A model generated the notes under the pieces. That model was given only the letters and a program-made list of their open reading frames with translations, did not search any database and had not been told where the DNA came from. The position numbers were made by a program, and so were the translations under genes. A DNA stretch of 64,000 bases from Chloroflexi bacterium HGW-Chloroflexi-10 (lineage in GTDB: Bacteria; Chloroflexota; Anaerolineae; Anaerolineales; Anaerolineaceae), in NCBI GenBank assembly GCA_002840755.1, contig PHBZ01000031.1:1-64000 (forward strand). Reading direction: 5' to 3'. Below, one piece after another: positions 17,496 through 26,791 of the stretch (position 1 is its first letter; each line of letters begins with the position of its first letter).

Positions 17496-18155
17496 TTAAA
17501 GCAAACCCAATTCCTGCGCTTTTAAGATGGCCTGCGTGCGGTCGCGTACATTGAGCTTGGCAATCAGGTTCGAAACATGGTTTTTTACCGTACCCTCGGT
17601 AATAAATAATGTTTGGGCAATCTCCTTATTCGATGAACCCCGCGCCAGCAGTTTAAGTACATCCATTTCCCGCTCGGTCAGTGGCTCTGGCAAAAATGGC
17701 TGAACCTGTCCCGGCATAGTTTGCGGACCGGTGGCCAGGCGTGAAAATTCTGATAAAACCTTACGGGTGATGCTGGGTTGAATCAACGCTCCGCCTGCGG
17801 CAACGGTGCGCACGGCTGCTGCAATCTCCTCACTGCTGATATCTTTAAGAAAATAACCGCGTGCGCCGGCCTTTAGACCCTCAAAAACATATTCATCATC
17901 ATCAAAAGTGGTCAGAATAATAATCCCCATTCCCGGAAACTTTTGAATAATCTCACGGGTAGCCTGAACACCATCCATTTCCGGCATACGAATATCCATC
18001 AAAATGACATCCGGTTTGAGCTGTTCCGCTTTAACCAACGCTTCCCGTCCATTGGCGGCGTGTCCAATCACATGCAGATCTTCTTCCATCTCCAAAAGAT
18101 ATTGAAATCCCTGGCGAACCAATTGTTGATCATCCACCAATAAAATCTGAATCAT
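17496..18155 (-). CDS. NarL/FixJ-type response regulator
   Basis: A 219-residue regulator. The receiver domain (1-120) has the acidic pair in LVDDQQ, the phospho-acceptor Asp in PDVILMDIRMP and Lys in YFLKDIS. The C-terminal LuxR helix-turn-helix spans LTEREMDVLKLLARGSSNKEIAQTL. Translation starts at the ATG at 18155, which overlaps the TGA of the kinase gene by 4 nt; a longer frame to 18194 would lie inside the kinase gene. It is paired with the kinase at 18152; the target genes are unknown. Confidence 0.92.
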   Translation of the reverse strand: MIQILLVDDQQLVRQGFQYLLEMEEDLHVIGHAANGREALVKAEQLKPDVILMDIRMPEMDGVQATREIIQKFPGMGIIILTTFDDDEYVFEGLKAGARGYFLKDISSEEIAAAVRTVAAGGALIQPSITRKVLSEFSRLATGPQTMPGQVQPFLPEPLTEREMDVLKLLARGSSNKEIAQTLFITEGTVKNHVSNLIAKLNVRDRTQAILKAQELGLL

Positions 18156-19381
18156 ACTGTTTCTCCCGTGATTGGAACTTCCAGTGTCAAACAAAAACCA
18201 CCCTCCGCCAGATTCTGGCTGGTTAATCGGCCGCCCAACTGTTCCGCGCGTTCCATTAGCCCGGCCAGGCCAAAACTGGAGGAAACCTGGTCATCAGCAG
18301 CGCTTTTACCATCATCTTGTATACTGAGAGTCAAAAGATTAGTTTGGCACGCCAATAGGATGGAAATGAGTTGTGCATCCACCGCATGTTTGCGGATATT
18401 GGTTAACCCTTCCTGCACAGCCCGAAAGATCGTGGCCGCTGTATTCGCATCCAAATCCGGAATATCCGCCTGAATATCCAAATTCACTGACTTACCGGAT
18501 GATTCTCGAAATTCCTGTACCAATTGGTGCAACGCTTCCTGCAAAGTCCTGCCGTCCAAAGGACTGCGCCGCATCACCGCAACGCTATGGCGAACTTCTT
18601 CCAAGGCTGCTTTGGCCTCCTGCCGGCAAACCTGAACCGCCTGAAAAGCCTGATCCGGTTTCTTGTACAGCATTTTTTCAACCACCTGTAACTGAATATT
18701 AAGCGCAGTCAGATGGTGTCCAAGGCCGTCATGGATATCTCGCGCTAGTCGCACCCGTTCCTCCGCGACCGCCAGCTCTTTCTCCCGTTGACGCGCTTCC
18801 ACCAATTCCTGATTGGCAGCCTGTAATTCCATGGCCAATTTTTCAGCGCGTTCGGTCTGTGCCGCATACTGTTTCAACACCAGGCTTAATGTCACTACAA
18901 ACACCATACCCACCACAAGGGTTATGCCAATATTAATCAAGCCTTCAATTCCTATGCCAATCAAACCCATGATCACCATAAAAATACCAATAAAAATACT
19001 GGTTGCCAGCGCTGCCACTCTGGGTTTTAACGTGATAAAGGATTGGGCGGCAATCATGAAAATGATAAAAATCAGATTATAAAATTTTCCAAAACCAGCC
19101 GCCAATAATGTAAGCACCATACTAACGCCAATATGAAACAACAACCCATTCGATTCTTCGCTAAAGTATTGCACTACTACGTCTTCAAAAAAATTTATGA
19201 GTAAAATACCGGTCAAACACAGAATCGTTGCATAAAAACGCCAACTACCAAATGGAACCGTTTCACCCAAAACAAATAGAATAAATGAGAATAACAGGAT
19301 GACATAGGTTGTAATCCGGATAATATCCTCATTGTGCTTGAAGAATTGTTTTTTCTTGAGAATCATTGAATTTTGAGACAC
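18152..19381 (-). CDS. NarL-partner sensor histidine kinase
   Basis: A 409-residue membrane kinase. The first 190 residues hold about five or six hydrophobic helices with no periplasmic domain, so it likely senses the membrane or an intramembrane signal. A coiled coil (about 190-215) leads to the HisKA_3 box RLARDIHDGLGHHL (phospho-His) and an HATPase domain with QEGLTNIRKHA and SFGLAGLMERA. It is translationally coupled to its response regulator. The arrangement resembles DesK/LiaS-like kinases, but the signal is not known. Confidence 0.9.
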   Translation of the reverse strand: MSQNSMILKKKQFFKHNEDIIRITTYVILLFSFILFVLGETVPFGSWRFYATILCLTGILLINFFEDVVVQYFSEESNGLLFHIGVSMVLTLLAAGFGKFYNLIFIIFMIAAQSFITLKPRVAALATSIFIGIFMVIMGLIGIGIEGLINIGITLVVGMVFVVTLSLVLKQYAAQTERAEKLAMELQAANQELVEARQREKELAVAEERVRLARDIHDGLGHHLTALNIQLQVVEKMLYKKPDQAFQAVQVCRQEAKAALEEVRHSVAVMRRSPLDGRTLQEALHQLVQEFRESSGKSVNLDIQADIPDLDANTAATIFRAVQEGLTNIRKHAVDAQLISILLACQTNLLTLSIQDDGKSAADDQVSSSFGLAGLMERAEQLGGRLTSQNLAEGGFCLTLEVPITGETV

Positions 19382-19503
19382 CGTTCAGCCTCTTTCTATG
19401 GAGTTATGCTTCAATTATACATTTACCGGAAGATCAAACAGGCAGTTTTTGGTATATCTTCCACAATTTTTATCATCAGGGAAAAGTCAGAACCTGTGAT
19501 CTG

Positions 19504-19532
19504 TTGACAGCTGCCCTTATCATCGCTACACT
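19504..19532 (+). promoter_or_regulatory. Promoter of the MFS gene
   Basis: TTGACA (19504-19509) and TACACT (19527-19532) are separated by 17 nt. Transcription should start near 19539, leaving a leader of about 77 nt before the MFS ATG. Confidence 0.6.
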
Positions 19533-19615
19533 AATGGCTGGTGAATCCACCAGATATTGCATAGTTCATCAATCCAGTTAAAAATTTCAGCAAGGAAAAT
19601 ATTAAAGAGGTTTTC

Positions 19616-20815
19616 ATGACGCGCAATCGTTCCCTCCGTTATTTTATTTTTGGGTTGTTATATTTTACCCAGGGCACCATTCTGAGTTACTTTACAGCGT
19701 TAAATGCACTCTATCTCACCAATCAGGGTATTGATATGACGCGTGTAGGTATCTTGGGAACCATTGCTTTGCTGCCATTTGTCTTAAAAGTCTTTCTCGG
19801 TATGTTAAGCGACCGGATCAATTTGTTTGGTTTGGGTCACCGCAAGCCCTATATTTATATCGGTCTGGCAATTCAGATTGTCTGTCTCATCCTTGTACCT
19901 TTTATCGATGCCGCCGCTAATTTTAGCCTCTTTGTCATCATCGCATTTATTTTACAATCCGGTATGGCGCTATATGATACCTGTACCGATGGTCTGGCGC
20001 TGGATACTACTCCGGAATCAGAACACGGCACTATTCAAAGCTTCATGGTTGGCGGGCGCGCTGTCGGCGTAATTGTCACTGCCTCACTGGTTGGTTTGCT
20101 GGCCGAACATGTCTCCTGGAATTGGGTTTTCTGGTCACTGGCTATTCTGACTCTTCCTCCCCTCTTCTTCCTGGGCAGCATGAAAGAATCACAAAAGGCC
20201 AAAGGACGGGAATTTAATTGGCAGGCCTTTTCCGCCTTCAAAAAACTGCCTGTGATCGCATTATCCCTGGTTGGATTTATTTTCTTCCTGATTGTGGTGG
20301 GAGCCAACCAGTTGGTAAACCCTTACTTACAGGATAAATTTAACATCAGTCTCAGTACTGCGGGGTTTTTCACCACCATCTGGGGCGTGGGGGTGGTAGC
20401 TGGCAGTGCTTTTGGCGGCTATATTAAAAACAAAATCGGTAACCGTAATGCTACTCTGATCTCTCTGGGCGTGGCCTTGGTCTCAATCACAGCGCTTGCC
20501 ATTATCAACAATCTCACGCTCGCCTGGATTTTGGTGCCGCTCTTTGGCATCTGTTACGGCACCGTCCAAACGGTTTATTATGCGCTTTCCATGGAATACA
20601 CCGATCCGCGTATCGCCGCCACCATGTTTTCCATCCTGATGGCAGTCACCAATATTGGTCAGGGAGTCGGCCTGGGGCTCACCGGTTTTCTCTCCGATCA
20701 GGTTGGCTTTGGCAACACTTTCATTATCATGGGGTTGCTCAACCTGGCCATCCTGCCCTTCCTGCCAATGATTTTTGGGCGGCGCAAAAATCAGATTTTG
20801 CCAAAACCGGTCTGA
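19616..20815 (+). CDS. MFS transporter, AmpG/BT1-like
   Basis: A 399-residue carrier with 12 predicted membrane helices. The loop LGMLSDRINLFGLGHRKPY matches the conserved cytoplasmic loop 2-3 of the superfamily, and DTCTDGLALDTTPE in helix 4 recalls AmpG and folate-biopterin (BT1/PAT) carriers. No peptidoglycan-recycling or folate genes lie next to it, so the substrate stays open. It has its own promoter and stands convergent to the HIT gene with a 16-nt gap. Confidence 0.82.
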   Translation: MTRNRSLRYFIFGLLYFTQGTILSYFTALNALYLTNQGIDMTRVGILGTIALLPFVLKVFLGMLSDRINLFGLGHRKPYIYIGLAIQIVCLILVPFIDAAANFSLFVIIAFILQSGMALYDTCTDGLALDTTPESEHGTIQSFMVGGRAVGVIVTASLVGLLAEHVSWNWVFWSLAILTLPPLFFLGSMKESQKAKGREFNWQAFSAFKKLPVIALSLVGFIFFLIVVGANQLVNPYLQDKFNISLSTAGFFTTIWGVGVVAGSAFGGYIKNKIGNRNATLISLGVALVSITALAIINNLTLAWILVPLFGICYGTVQTVYYALSMEYTDPRIAATMFSILMAVTNIGQGVGLGLTGFLSDQVGFGNTFIIMGLLNLAILPFLPMIFGRRKNQILPKPV

Positions 20816-20831
20816 ACCCGGCGATATTCAA

Positions 20832-21260
20832 TTAACGAAGCGAATAACGCAATATTTCAGCTGTCTCATCCAGCACGCTGCGTTGCGGCAGTTTACGGTA
20901 ATTTGGACCGAACTTTAACCCAAAACCATCATCCGTATATCGCGGAATCACATGCAAATGTAAATGAAAGACGGTTTGAAAAGCCACCTCGCCATCCGCC
21001 AGAAAGAAATTAATCCCTTCAACACCCAGGCTGCTGGCGCGTAAAGCAGCAGCCACACGTTGCCCAACCTGAAACAAATGCCCGCCAGTTGACTCTGGCA
21101 AGTCTGCCAAGCCAACAGCGTGCTGTTTGGGCACCACCAATACATGCCCTGTAGTCACCGGTTGGATATCCATAAAAGCTTTACAGACTTCGTCTTCGTA
21201 CACCACACTGGCAGCCACTTTGCCGGCCATGATCTGACAAAAAATACAATTATTGTCCAT
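20832..21260 (-). CDS. HIT family nucleotide hydrolase
   Basis: A 142-residue HIT protein. The N-terminal CIFCQIMAGK carries the CxxC zinc ligands seen in many HIT proteins, and the catalytic triad is FHLHLHVIPRY (HxHxHxx). Relatives hydrolyse adenosine 5'-phosphoramidates or dinucleoside polyphosphates. It is the last gene of a minus-strand run beginning with the methyltransferase at 23519. Confidence 0.92.
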   Translation of the reverse strand: MDNNCIFCQIMAGKVAASVVYEDEVCKAFMDIQPVTTGHVLVVPKQHAVGLADLPESTGGHLFQVGQRVAAALRASSLGVEGINFFLADGEVAFQTVFHLHLHVIPRYTDDGFGLKFGPNYRKLPQRSVLDETAEILRYSLR

Positions 21261-21271
21261 TGTTACCTCTG

Positions 21272-22756
21272 TTATGATTTCCTTTTCAATAAAAGTTCTG
21301 CAAAATCAACATCGATCAGGCGCGGCTGGTTAAATACTATAGATCCAGGCTTGGATTGTTGGTCCAGCTCAAAGGTTAGATATCCATCTGGGATGAAATC
21401 ATCATCCCATCTAATGAGAAAAGTGTTCCCTTGCAAGGGGGTCAACCTGGCCGAAAACACCGGGTTTACCTCAAAGCTCATGTGTATTCCGTCATCCAAC
21501 CCGCACAATTCCACATTGCCCACCAATGGGTTCTGGTAAATGCCGCAATAGGCTTCCAATGGAAATTGCAAGCCAGCCTGTATGCCCTGTGGCAAAAGCT
21601 GCACTTCTATAGGTTTTCTCTGTTTTGCCTGAAACTCCTCAAACTGTTGGAACCACAATTCGGGTCCTGGCGTATCCTTAAAACCAAGAAACTGATCCAG
21701 TAACCAGTATTTCAATGGATACAGACCATACCCGGGTTCCAGATTCGTAAAAAGTGCCATGCCAAATTTTTTTCGCGGCAATAACACCATCAACGTCCGC
21801 ATCCCATCCACTCCCCCGGAATGATAAACCAGTTTCTCTCCGCGATAATCGCGTAAAAACCATCCCATCCCATAGGCGTTGAAGTTGGGGAAAAGCATTT
21901 CCGGTAGCCGGCTACCCGTCTTAATCGGTATAGTTGTTTGCGCTGACCACAGTTCAGATACCCGGTCAGGGCTCAGAATGCGCTCGCCGTTAAATTCACC
22001 GCTATTGAGGTGCATGCGTATATATTGCGCCCAATCCCACACGGAAGAATTCACCGCCGCCGCCGGCCCGATATTATCATGGCTGCGATAAGCAATTGTT
22101 TTTACCTGATCATTAATCAAAGCATGCGGGCTGGTTACATTATCCATGCGCATCAACTCTGGAAGGGATGTCACCGTGCGCCGCATTCCCAGAGGAGAAA
22201 AAATTCGCTCACGCACAAAATCATCCCAGCTTTTACCGCTCACCGCCGCGATTACCTCACCGGCAGCCAGAAAGGTGACATTCTGATACGCATACCCCGT
22301 ACGAAATCCTCGCTCAGGTTTCAAGAAGCGCAGTCGCTGTAAAACTTCACTTCGTTGCAAAGTGGACCCATACCAGATCGTTCCGCCGCTCTCACTCGGC
22401 AATCCCGAATTATGAATCAGCAGGTCACGAATGGATATTTCCTGAGTAGCAAAATTATCCTGCAAGGCAAACTCTGGCAGATACTTGCGAACCGGATCAT
22501 CCCAGGCCAACCGGCCTTCATCCACCAGGATGCCCAGGCAGGCAGCCGCTGTTGATTTGGAAATCGAAGCCAGGGCAAACAGGCTGTGCTCATCTACAGG
22601 TTCTGTTCTGCCCACAGTCCGTGTTCCCTGGCCCTGAGCAAAAACAACTTCATCCTGGTATACAACTGCTGCTGCATAAGCTGGAATGGAAAATTTCTCA
22701 CGAACAAGCGAGATTTGATTTGGCAATTCCTCAAGAATGTTGGAAAACTTACTCAT
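21272..22756 (-). CDS. Beta-lactamase-family serine hydrolase
   Basis: A 494-residue class C beta-lactamase-like protein. The nucleophile motif SxxK is ASISKST (near residue 65), the second motif YxN is YAYQNVTF and the third is YHSGGVDG. A C-terminal domain of about 130 residues resembles the lipocalin-like tail of EstB/ClbP-type hydrolases. No signal peptide is seen, so it is likely cytoplasmic and an esterase or peptidase more than a resistance enzyme. It lies 1 nt after the methyltransferase stop on the same strand. Confidence 0.87.
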   Translation of the reverse strand: MSKFSNILEELPNQISLVREKFSIPAYAAAVVYQDEVVFAQGQGTRTVGRTEPVDEHSLFALASISKSTAAACLGILVDEGRLAWDDPVRKYLPEFALQDNFATQEISIRDLLIHNSGLPSESGGTIWYGSTLQRSEVLQRLRFLKPERGFRTGYAYQNVTFLAAGEVIAAVSGKSWDDFVRERIFSPLGMRRTVTSLPELMRMDNVTSPHALINDQVKTIAYRSHDNIGPAAAVNSSVWDWAQYIRMHLNSGEFNGERILSPDRVSELWSAQTTIPIKTGSRLPEMLFPNFNAYGMGWFLRDYRGEKLVYHSGGVDGMRTLMVLLPRKKFGMALFTNLEPGYGLYPLKYWLLDQFLGFKDTPGPELWFQQFEEFQAKQRKPIEVQLLPQGIQAGLQFPLEAYCGIYQNPLVGNVELCGLDDGIHMSFEVNPVFSARLTPLQGNTFLIRWDDDFIPDGYLTFELDQQSKPGSIVFNQPRLIDVDFAELLLKRKS

Positions 22757-22757
22757 T

Positions 22758-23519
22758 TCAATCTACGACCAGTGCATGCCTTAATACGGCAATATAGGAC
22801 ATGGCATCCAACAGAGGCGCCTTTTCAATATACTCGCCGGAATCGTAATTCACAGCTCCCCCTGGGTGAACTTCAAACAATTCCAGGCCTGATCCTTCCA
22901 GAAGCAGCAGCATATCTGCAGGAGAATAACAACGGATGGATTGCGTAATTTTGGTTTCCGGGTGATCCACCTGCCACCAATGGTCTAAAAGCCGGTTATT
23001 CTGGGCGTCAAAATCATAGAGACGCATGGCCTGTTCCACTTTCCAGCTTCTGCCGCGTGCTGGGCCGGACCAGTACCACGGGGTAAATACATCCAACAGT
23101 ACCAGCCCATTGGGTTTCAGCCAGGAAGCCATTTTCTTCAACAAACGTCGTTGCCCGGCATCACTACCCAAACCAAACCCATCCCAATACCAGATCAGGT
23201 CAAACGGCTGTGTAAACTCAAGATCATAAAAATCTGCGCAGAGAAACGAGACTCCATCCACGCCGCTGGTTTTTGCAGCCAGTCTGGCATGCTCAACAAA
23301 CGCCGCTTCCTGCTCTACCGCAGTAACCACAAATCCTGATTCGGCAGCCGCAATGGCAAATTGACCGCCGCCAGCTCCCAATTCTAATCCGGTCTTGCGC
23401 GCAATTCCGGCAATATCCTGCAATAATTCTAATTTCTTCTGTTCTTGCTCGTCCCTCGGACGAAAATAAATCTGCGACCATTCATTTTGTCGCTGATAAA
23501 AATTTTGATTGGTTTCCAT
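22758..23519 (-). CDS. Class I SAM-dependent methyltransferase
   Basis: A 253-residue Rossmann methyltransferase. Motif I is GLELGAGGGQFAIAAAE, motif II is the acidic residue in TAVEQE, and FDLIWYWDGFG marks motif IV, with a post-I segment ADFYDLE. The acceptor is unknown. It heads the run methyltransferase, serine hydrolase, HIT. A GGAG-like ribosome site precedes the ATG. Confidence 0.86.
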   Translation of the reverse strand: METNQNFYQRQNEWSQIYFRPRDEQEQKKLELLQDIAGIARKTGLELGAGGGQFAIAAAESGFVVTAVEQEAAFVEHARLAAKTSGVDGVSFLCADFYDLEFTQPFDLIWYWDGFGLGSDAGQRRLLKKMASWLKPNGLVLLDVFTPWYWSGPARGRSWKVEQAMRLYDFDAQNNRLLDHWWQVDHPETKITQSIRCYSPADMLLLLEGSGLELFEVHPGGAVNYDSGEYIEKAPLLDAMSYIAVLRHALVVD

Positions 23520-23604
23520 ATCAACTCCTTATTAGACACACATGGTGATGAATCATACCAAATCTAATAACCATTGGTTTCTACACGTTATCAGCAGAAA
23601 ATCC

Positions 23605-24390
23605 TCAGGCCGTTTTCAAAGCAGAATACGTTGGAATCAGTAAAGCCATCTGGTTAACTTCCTGATAGGTATATTTTTGATACAATTCAATTTCACGCGT
23701 CATCTTTGATGGCATCAAAATCATTTGCTTGCAGCCTTTTCGTTGGGCAATATAGTGAATTTTCTGCAGCAAAGCCGCGCTTAACCCTTTACGCCGGTAT
23801 CTGGGCTGGGTATACATATCGGCTATATAAGCGAACGGTGGTTTCAGAATGAGGGCCTGAGCTTTCGCGCTGACCTCACCCCGATATAAAACCATCAAAT
23901 TAATGATGCTCTCATCCTCCAACCCATTTGTACTGCTGGGATAATCCGGATCCAATGCATTTATGGCCGAAACATCCTGCGTTGTTCGGATATCCCGGAT
24001 TTCAACATCAACAGGTAATTGCAAATCACTCAGCCCGCTTTGCAATTTGTGTTCCATGAGAACATTATTCCAGGCATGCAGATAGCCATTCGCCTTATAA
24101 GCCGGGATCACCGTATTCAATTGGTCAGAAAAAATGGTTAATACATATTCCTGTGGATTCTCTTTTAAATAATCCCCAATTTCTGTCTGCACCTTTGCAG
24201 GTGATTGATCAGATGAAAAAAATTCAAGATGATATTGAAATGAACGCGGCCAGGGTTGGACAATACTCTGTGGATGGTAAATGCCAATAACATGGCCCAG
24301 GGAAACAATTTTCGCTTTCGACTCGGTCTTATATTTATACTGAATGGCATCTAAATAGGCTTCAACACGTTGATCAGAAGTATTTAACAC
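23605..24390 (-). CDS. GNAT family N-acetyltransferase
   Basis: A 261-residue protein whose C-terminal half holds the GNAT core: YIADMYTQPRYRRKGLSAALL is the acetyl-CoA pyrophosphate loop (R/QxxGxG/A type). The N-terminal half is less conserved, suggesting a two-domain GNAT. I favour the GTG at 24390 because GGAGG (24401-24397) lies six bases upstream; the TTG at 24405 would include that site. It follows the Nudix-like gene by 16 nt and is probably cotranscribed. Confidence 0.78.
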   Translation of the reverse strand: MLNTSDQRVEAYLDAIQYKYKTESKAKIVSLGHVIGIYHPQSIVQPWPRSFQYHLEFFSSDQSPAKVQTEIGDYLKENPQEYVLTIFSDQLNTVIPAYKANGYLHAWNNVLMEHKLQSGLSDLQLPVDVEIRDIRTTQDVSAINALDPDYPSSTNGLEDESIINLMVLYRGEVSAKAQALILKPPFAYIADMYTQPRYRRKGLSAALLQKIHYIAQRKGCKQMILMPSKMTREIELYQKYTYQEVNQMALLIPTYSALKTA

Positions 24391-24406
24391 ACAAATCCTC
24401 CGCAAC

Positions 24407-24985
24407 TCAGAATTTCACTTCATCTGGATCCATCCACCCCCACAAATGGCGGGAAATAGCCTGTTCTTTTTCTCGACCGGAATTTTCCGATGTCCAGAAA
24501 TCTTCCTGAGGTAAGCTTCCCAGCTGCATTTCCACCCGATATAAGAAATATAGGCTTTCCAAACCGGGATAAGATTGCGAGGTGCGCTTACGAGTCACCG
24601 GCTTGCAAACCTGTGTAAGAATTACAGCCTGATTCGCAGGTGTGGCAAGCTCCTCCTCCAGGCAGCGTAATGCGGCTGAATGCCAATCTTCATTCGGTTT
24701 CATCTTTTCACTGGGGAGCATCTTGCGTTTTCGTATGCGGCAGTCACTTAACATCTGTTCTTTTTCGACCAGAATCTTCCCATTTTGATAAACCATTAAC
24801 TGCACAACCGGAAGAACCCGCAGCGGTGGAGAATTTTGCAAATGACACTCACCTTTTTGGATTTCTGTAAATAACCGCTGAATTGTCTTGGCATACCCCT
24901 CTCCCCAGCCGGCAACCGAAATATCATTCTCCTGTAACCAGTTTTCAAGATCGCTAAGCGTATGTATACTTACTCGTCCGGGCAA
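24407..24985 (-). CDS. Nudix-like protein with degenerate box
   Basis: A 192-residue protein. Residues about 60-165 resemble a Nudix fold with RCLEEELATP in place of the REUxEExGU helix; the usual Gly residues are missing, so catalysis is doubtful. The N-terminal 50 residues (a small helical part with GWGEGYAKTIQRL) do not match anything I know. Translation starts at TTG 24985, with AGAGG upstream. It is paired with the GNAT gene downstream. Confidence 0.55.
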   Translation of the reverse strand: MPGRVSIHTLSDLENWLQENDISVAGWGEGYAKTIQRLFTEIQKGECHLQNSPPLRVLPVVQLMVYQNGKILVEKEQMLSDCRIRKRKMLPSEKMKPNEDWHSAALRCLEEELATPANQAVILTQVCKPVTRKRTSQSYPGLESLYFLYRVEMQLGSLPQEDFWTSENSGREKEQAISRHLWGWMDPDEVKF

Positions 24986-25173
24986 ATGAAACCTCTACCA
25001 AGTTCTATAAAGAAACTCATCTGACATGCTATACAACTCAGATTTACTGATGAAGATTTGTTTTTCCACATGAAATCTTTTAAATCATTCGGTATCGATT
25101 AATAGTATACCTGAATGACGTCAATATTTCGTAGGCAAATCGCCTCCCATTTTTTATCAAAATATAGTATCTA

Positions 25174-25256
25174 TTCATTAATTAAGGGCCAGGGTGTAAT
25201 GGACGTGCAAATGTCCGTCCACAACACCCGCAAATCCCATTTTGATGAGATGATCC
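25174..25256 (+). repeat. Interspersed hairpin repeat, copy A
   Basis: Begins TTCATTAATTAAGGGC, identical to copy B. It has an imperfect stem (GGGTGT..TGGACG with CGTCCA..ACACCC, two internal mismatches) and ends with a TGATGAGATGAT tail. It lies in the 407-bp gene-free stretch 24986-25392. The other half of that stretch holds only AT-rich sequence upstream of the PilZ promoter. Confidence 0.8.
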
Positions 25257-25269
25257 AAAAAATACTATA

Positions 25270-25318
25270 GTTAATTTGTCAATAATTAACTTGATTTCCC
25301 GGCTATATTTGCTATGAT
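25270..25318 (+). promoter_or_regulatory. PilZ-gene promoter with upstream inverted repeat
   Basis: TTGATT (25291-25296) and TATGAT (25313-25318) are separated by 16 nt. Directly upstream of the -35 box, GTTAATT and AATTAAC (25270-25290) form a 7-7-7 inverted repeat, placed as an activator site would be. No regulator is identified. Confidence 0.45.
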
Positions 25319-25392
25319 CATAATAAGAATATAAGCTGTTGTTATTTAAATCTATCTAACAATAGGATGCGCTTCTGTTCGGGAGATCGAAA

Positions 25393-25683
25393 ATGGAAAG
25401 AACAATCCCTGCTTTTAAAGAAAACCGCCGCGCAATCCGACTTAATTGGAAACGTCCTGTAACCCTGGTCCACCCAACTCGCGGATCCGGTCATACCGTT
25501 AATGTAAGTTCTGCCGGCATTCTGTTTAATACCAGCACCAAAACCGAACTTCCCTTGGGAGAACAGATATCCCTGGTTATTCCACATGCAACAGGTAAGG
25601 ACAATATTACCGTCCGTGGAAAGATTGTCCGGCTGCAGCGTCAGGATGAATGGCTTCAGGTTGCAGTGGATTTAACCACTTGA
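25393..25683 (+). CDS. Single-domain PilZ protein (c-di-GMP receptor)
   Basis: A 96-residue PilZ domain. The RxxxR motif is in NRRAIRLNW and the (D/N)xSxxG motif is NVSSAGI, both needed for c-di-GMP binding. It has no partner domain, so it should act by docking on another protein. It is the only receptor in the window for the product of the two GGDEF proteins near 4674-10858. Confidence 0.85.
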   Translation: MERTIPAFKENRRAIRLNWKRPVTLVHPTRGSGHTVNVSSAGILFNTSTKTELPLGEQISLVIPHATGKDNITVRGKIVRLQRQDEWLQVAVDLTT

Positions 25684-25734
25684 TATTCTTTTTCGCCGTC
25701 AGTAGTACCAGGAGCCGCTTTTAATGGTTCCCGT

Positions 25735-26475
25735 TTATATCTCTTGTAAATTTGCCCAGGGATAAATTTCGGTGCCTCTGGCAGCCTCCCGAATCGAAGG
25801 ATCAGTTGAATAAAAACCACGTTTTTCTGGTGGAATTAACATAGCGATGTGCTGCATCATCTCGTTACCGATTTCATCCAATTTGCCTCGTTCCCCTCTT
25901 CCGCGCACATCGACCTGATAAGGACCGAATGTTTTTCCAATCCGGGCTGTCACCAGTGGGCGTTTTCCTTTACGCAATTGCGGAAAATAGCTTTCGAATC
26001 CATCCAGACCAATCGGGAGAATAGGTGCGCCGGTACGAACTGCCAAAAAAGCCACACCTGGCCGGGGTGGGCGCAGTACATTTGCCCAATTGCCCCCTTC
26101 AGGAAAAATACCCAGCACACCTTTTCGTGCCAGAATTGCTTCTGATGAACTAAAGGTTTCTCGGGACACGGAACCGCGAAAAACAGGGATAAAACCCCAT
26201 AAATGCCGTAACCATTCCGTGGCAGCCGGTGCATTCGGTGTGCGGGTTCCACCCAAAAAGTCCAGCTTCCAGGGCGAAACTTTGATCACTGCTACGGGGT
26301 CTATAAAACTGAAGTGATTACTCACAACCAATAAAGGACCAGTTTTAGGTAAATTTTCTTCACCAAAAATCTGAAAGTCGCTGGTTGCCTGAAATACCAG
26401 GTTGATCAGGTTTTTCAAAAGAGAGCGCATTACACGCCGGCGGGGAAAAGAATGTTTCTTAGTTTCAACGTTCAC
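25735..26475 (-). CDS. 1-acyl-glycerol-3-phosphate acyltransferase (PlsC-like)
   Basis: A 246-residue lysophosphatidic acid acyltransferase of membrane phospholipid synthesis. Block I is SNHFSFIDPV (NHxxxxD), block II is FRGSVSRETF-like and block III is GIFPEGGNW. An N-terminal amphipathic region probably sits in the membrane. It is monocistronic and convergent with the PilZ gene. Confidence 0.88.
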   Translation of the reverse strand: MNVETKKHSFPRRRVMRSLLKNLINLVFQATSDFQIFGEENLPKTGPLLVVSNHFSFIDPVAVIKVSPWKLDFLGGTRTPNAPAATEWLRHLWGFIPVFRGSVSRETFSSSEAILARKGVLGIFPEGGNWANVLRPPRPGVAFLAVRTGAPILPIGLDGFESYFPQLRKGKRPLVTARIGKTFGPYQVDVRGRGERGKLDEIGNEMMQHIAMLIPPEKRGFYSTDPSIREAARGTEIYPWANLQEI

Positions 26476-26643
26476 AAATCATCATCCTTGAATAATATTT
26501 TCATATCCCAGTATAGTCCTTAAGAATTAGACAATCAAGGCATTTTTACGGATTTTTCACGCTGTTCAGGTACCGGCCCCATAAAAACAATCTACAGAAG
26601 AATAGGGTAACAACCATTGAAATTACTTATGGATAAAAATCAC

Positions 26644-26672
26644 TTGACTTTGAAATTTCCACTCCTTATACT
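26644..26672 (+). promoter_or_regulatory. Strong promoter before the RNA/small-ORF locus
   Basis: TTGACT (26644-26649) and TATACT (26667-26672) are separated by exactly 17 nt. Transcription should start near 26679. The preceding 26476-26643 shows no ORF or structure that I can name. Confidence 0.7.
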
Positions 26673-26678
26673 TAATAT

Positions 26679-26776
26679 AACGATAGATTCATTACATTGG
26701 CTGCTGCACAATGACCATGCAGCTTCAAAACCCGCTTTTCACCAACGAGCCAACCTTTCCCATGGCTCGTTTTTTG
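26679..26776 (+). ncRNA. Candidate small RNA or leader attenuator
   Basis: A roughly 98-nt segment runs from the predicted start to an intrinsic terminator. It holds a 6-bp hairpin (GCTGCA 26703-26708 with TGCAGC 26718-26723) and a terminator hairpin (AACGAGCCA 26744-26752 with TGGCTCGTT 26763-26771) followed by a T-run to 26775. The terminator precedes the ribosome site of the next gene by only a few bases, so it is either the end of a small RNA or an attenuator of that gene. No known RNA family is recognised. Confidence 0.45.
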
Positions 26777-26791
26777 TTCAGGAGGTGTGCC

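Noticed and set aside
20816..23604. Beta-lactamase-like gene as an antibiotic resistance determinant
   Set aside because: SxxK, YxN and HSGG motifs fit the broad class C-like hydrolase family; there is no signal peptide or resistance context.
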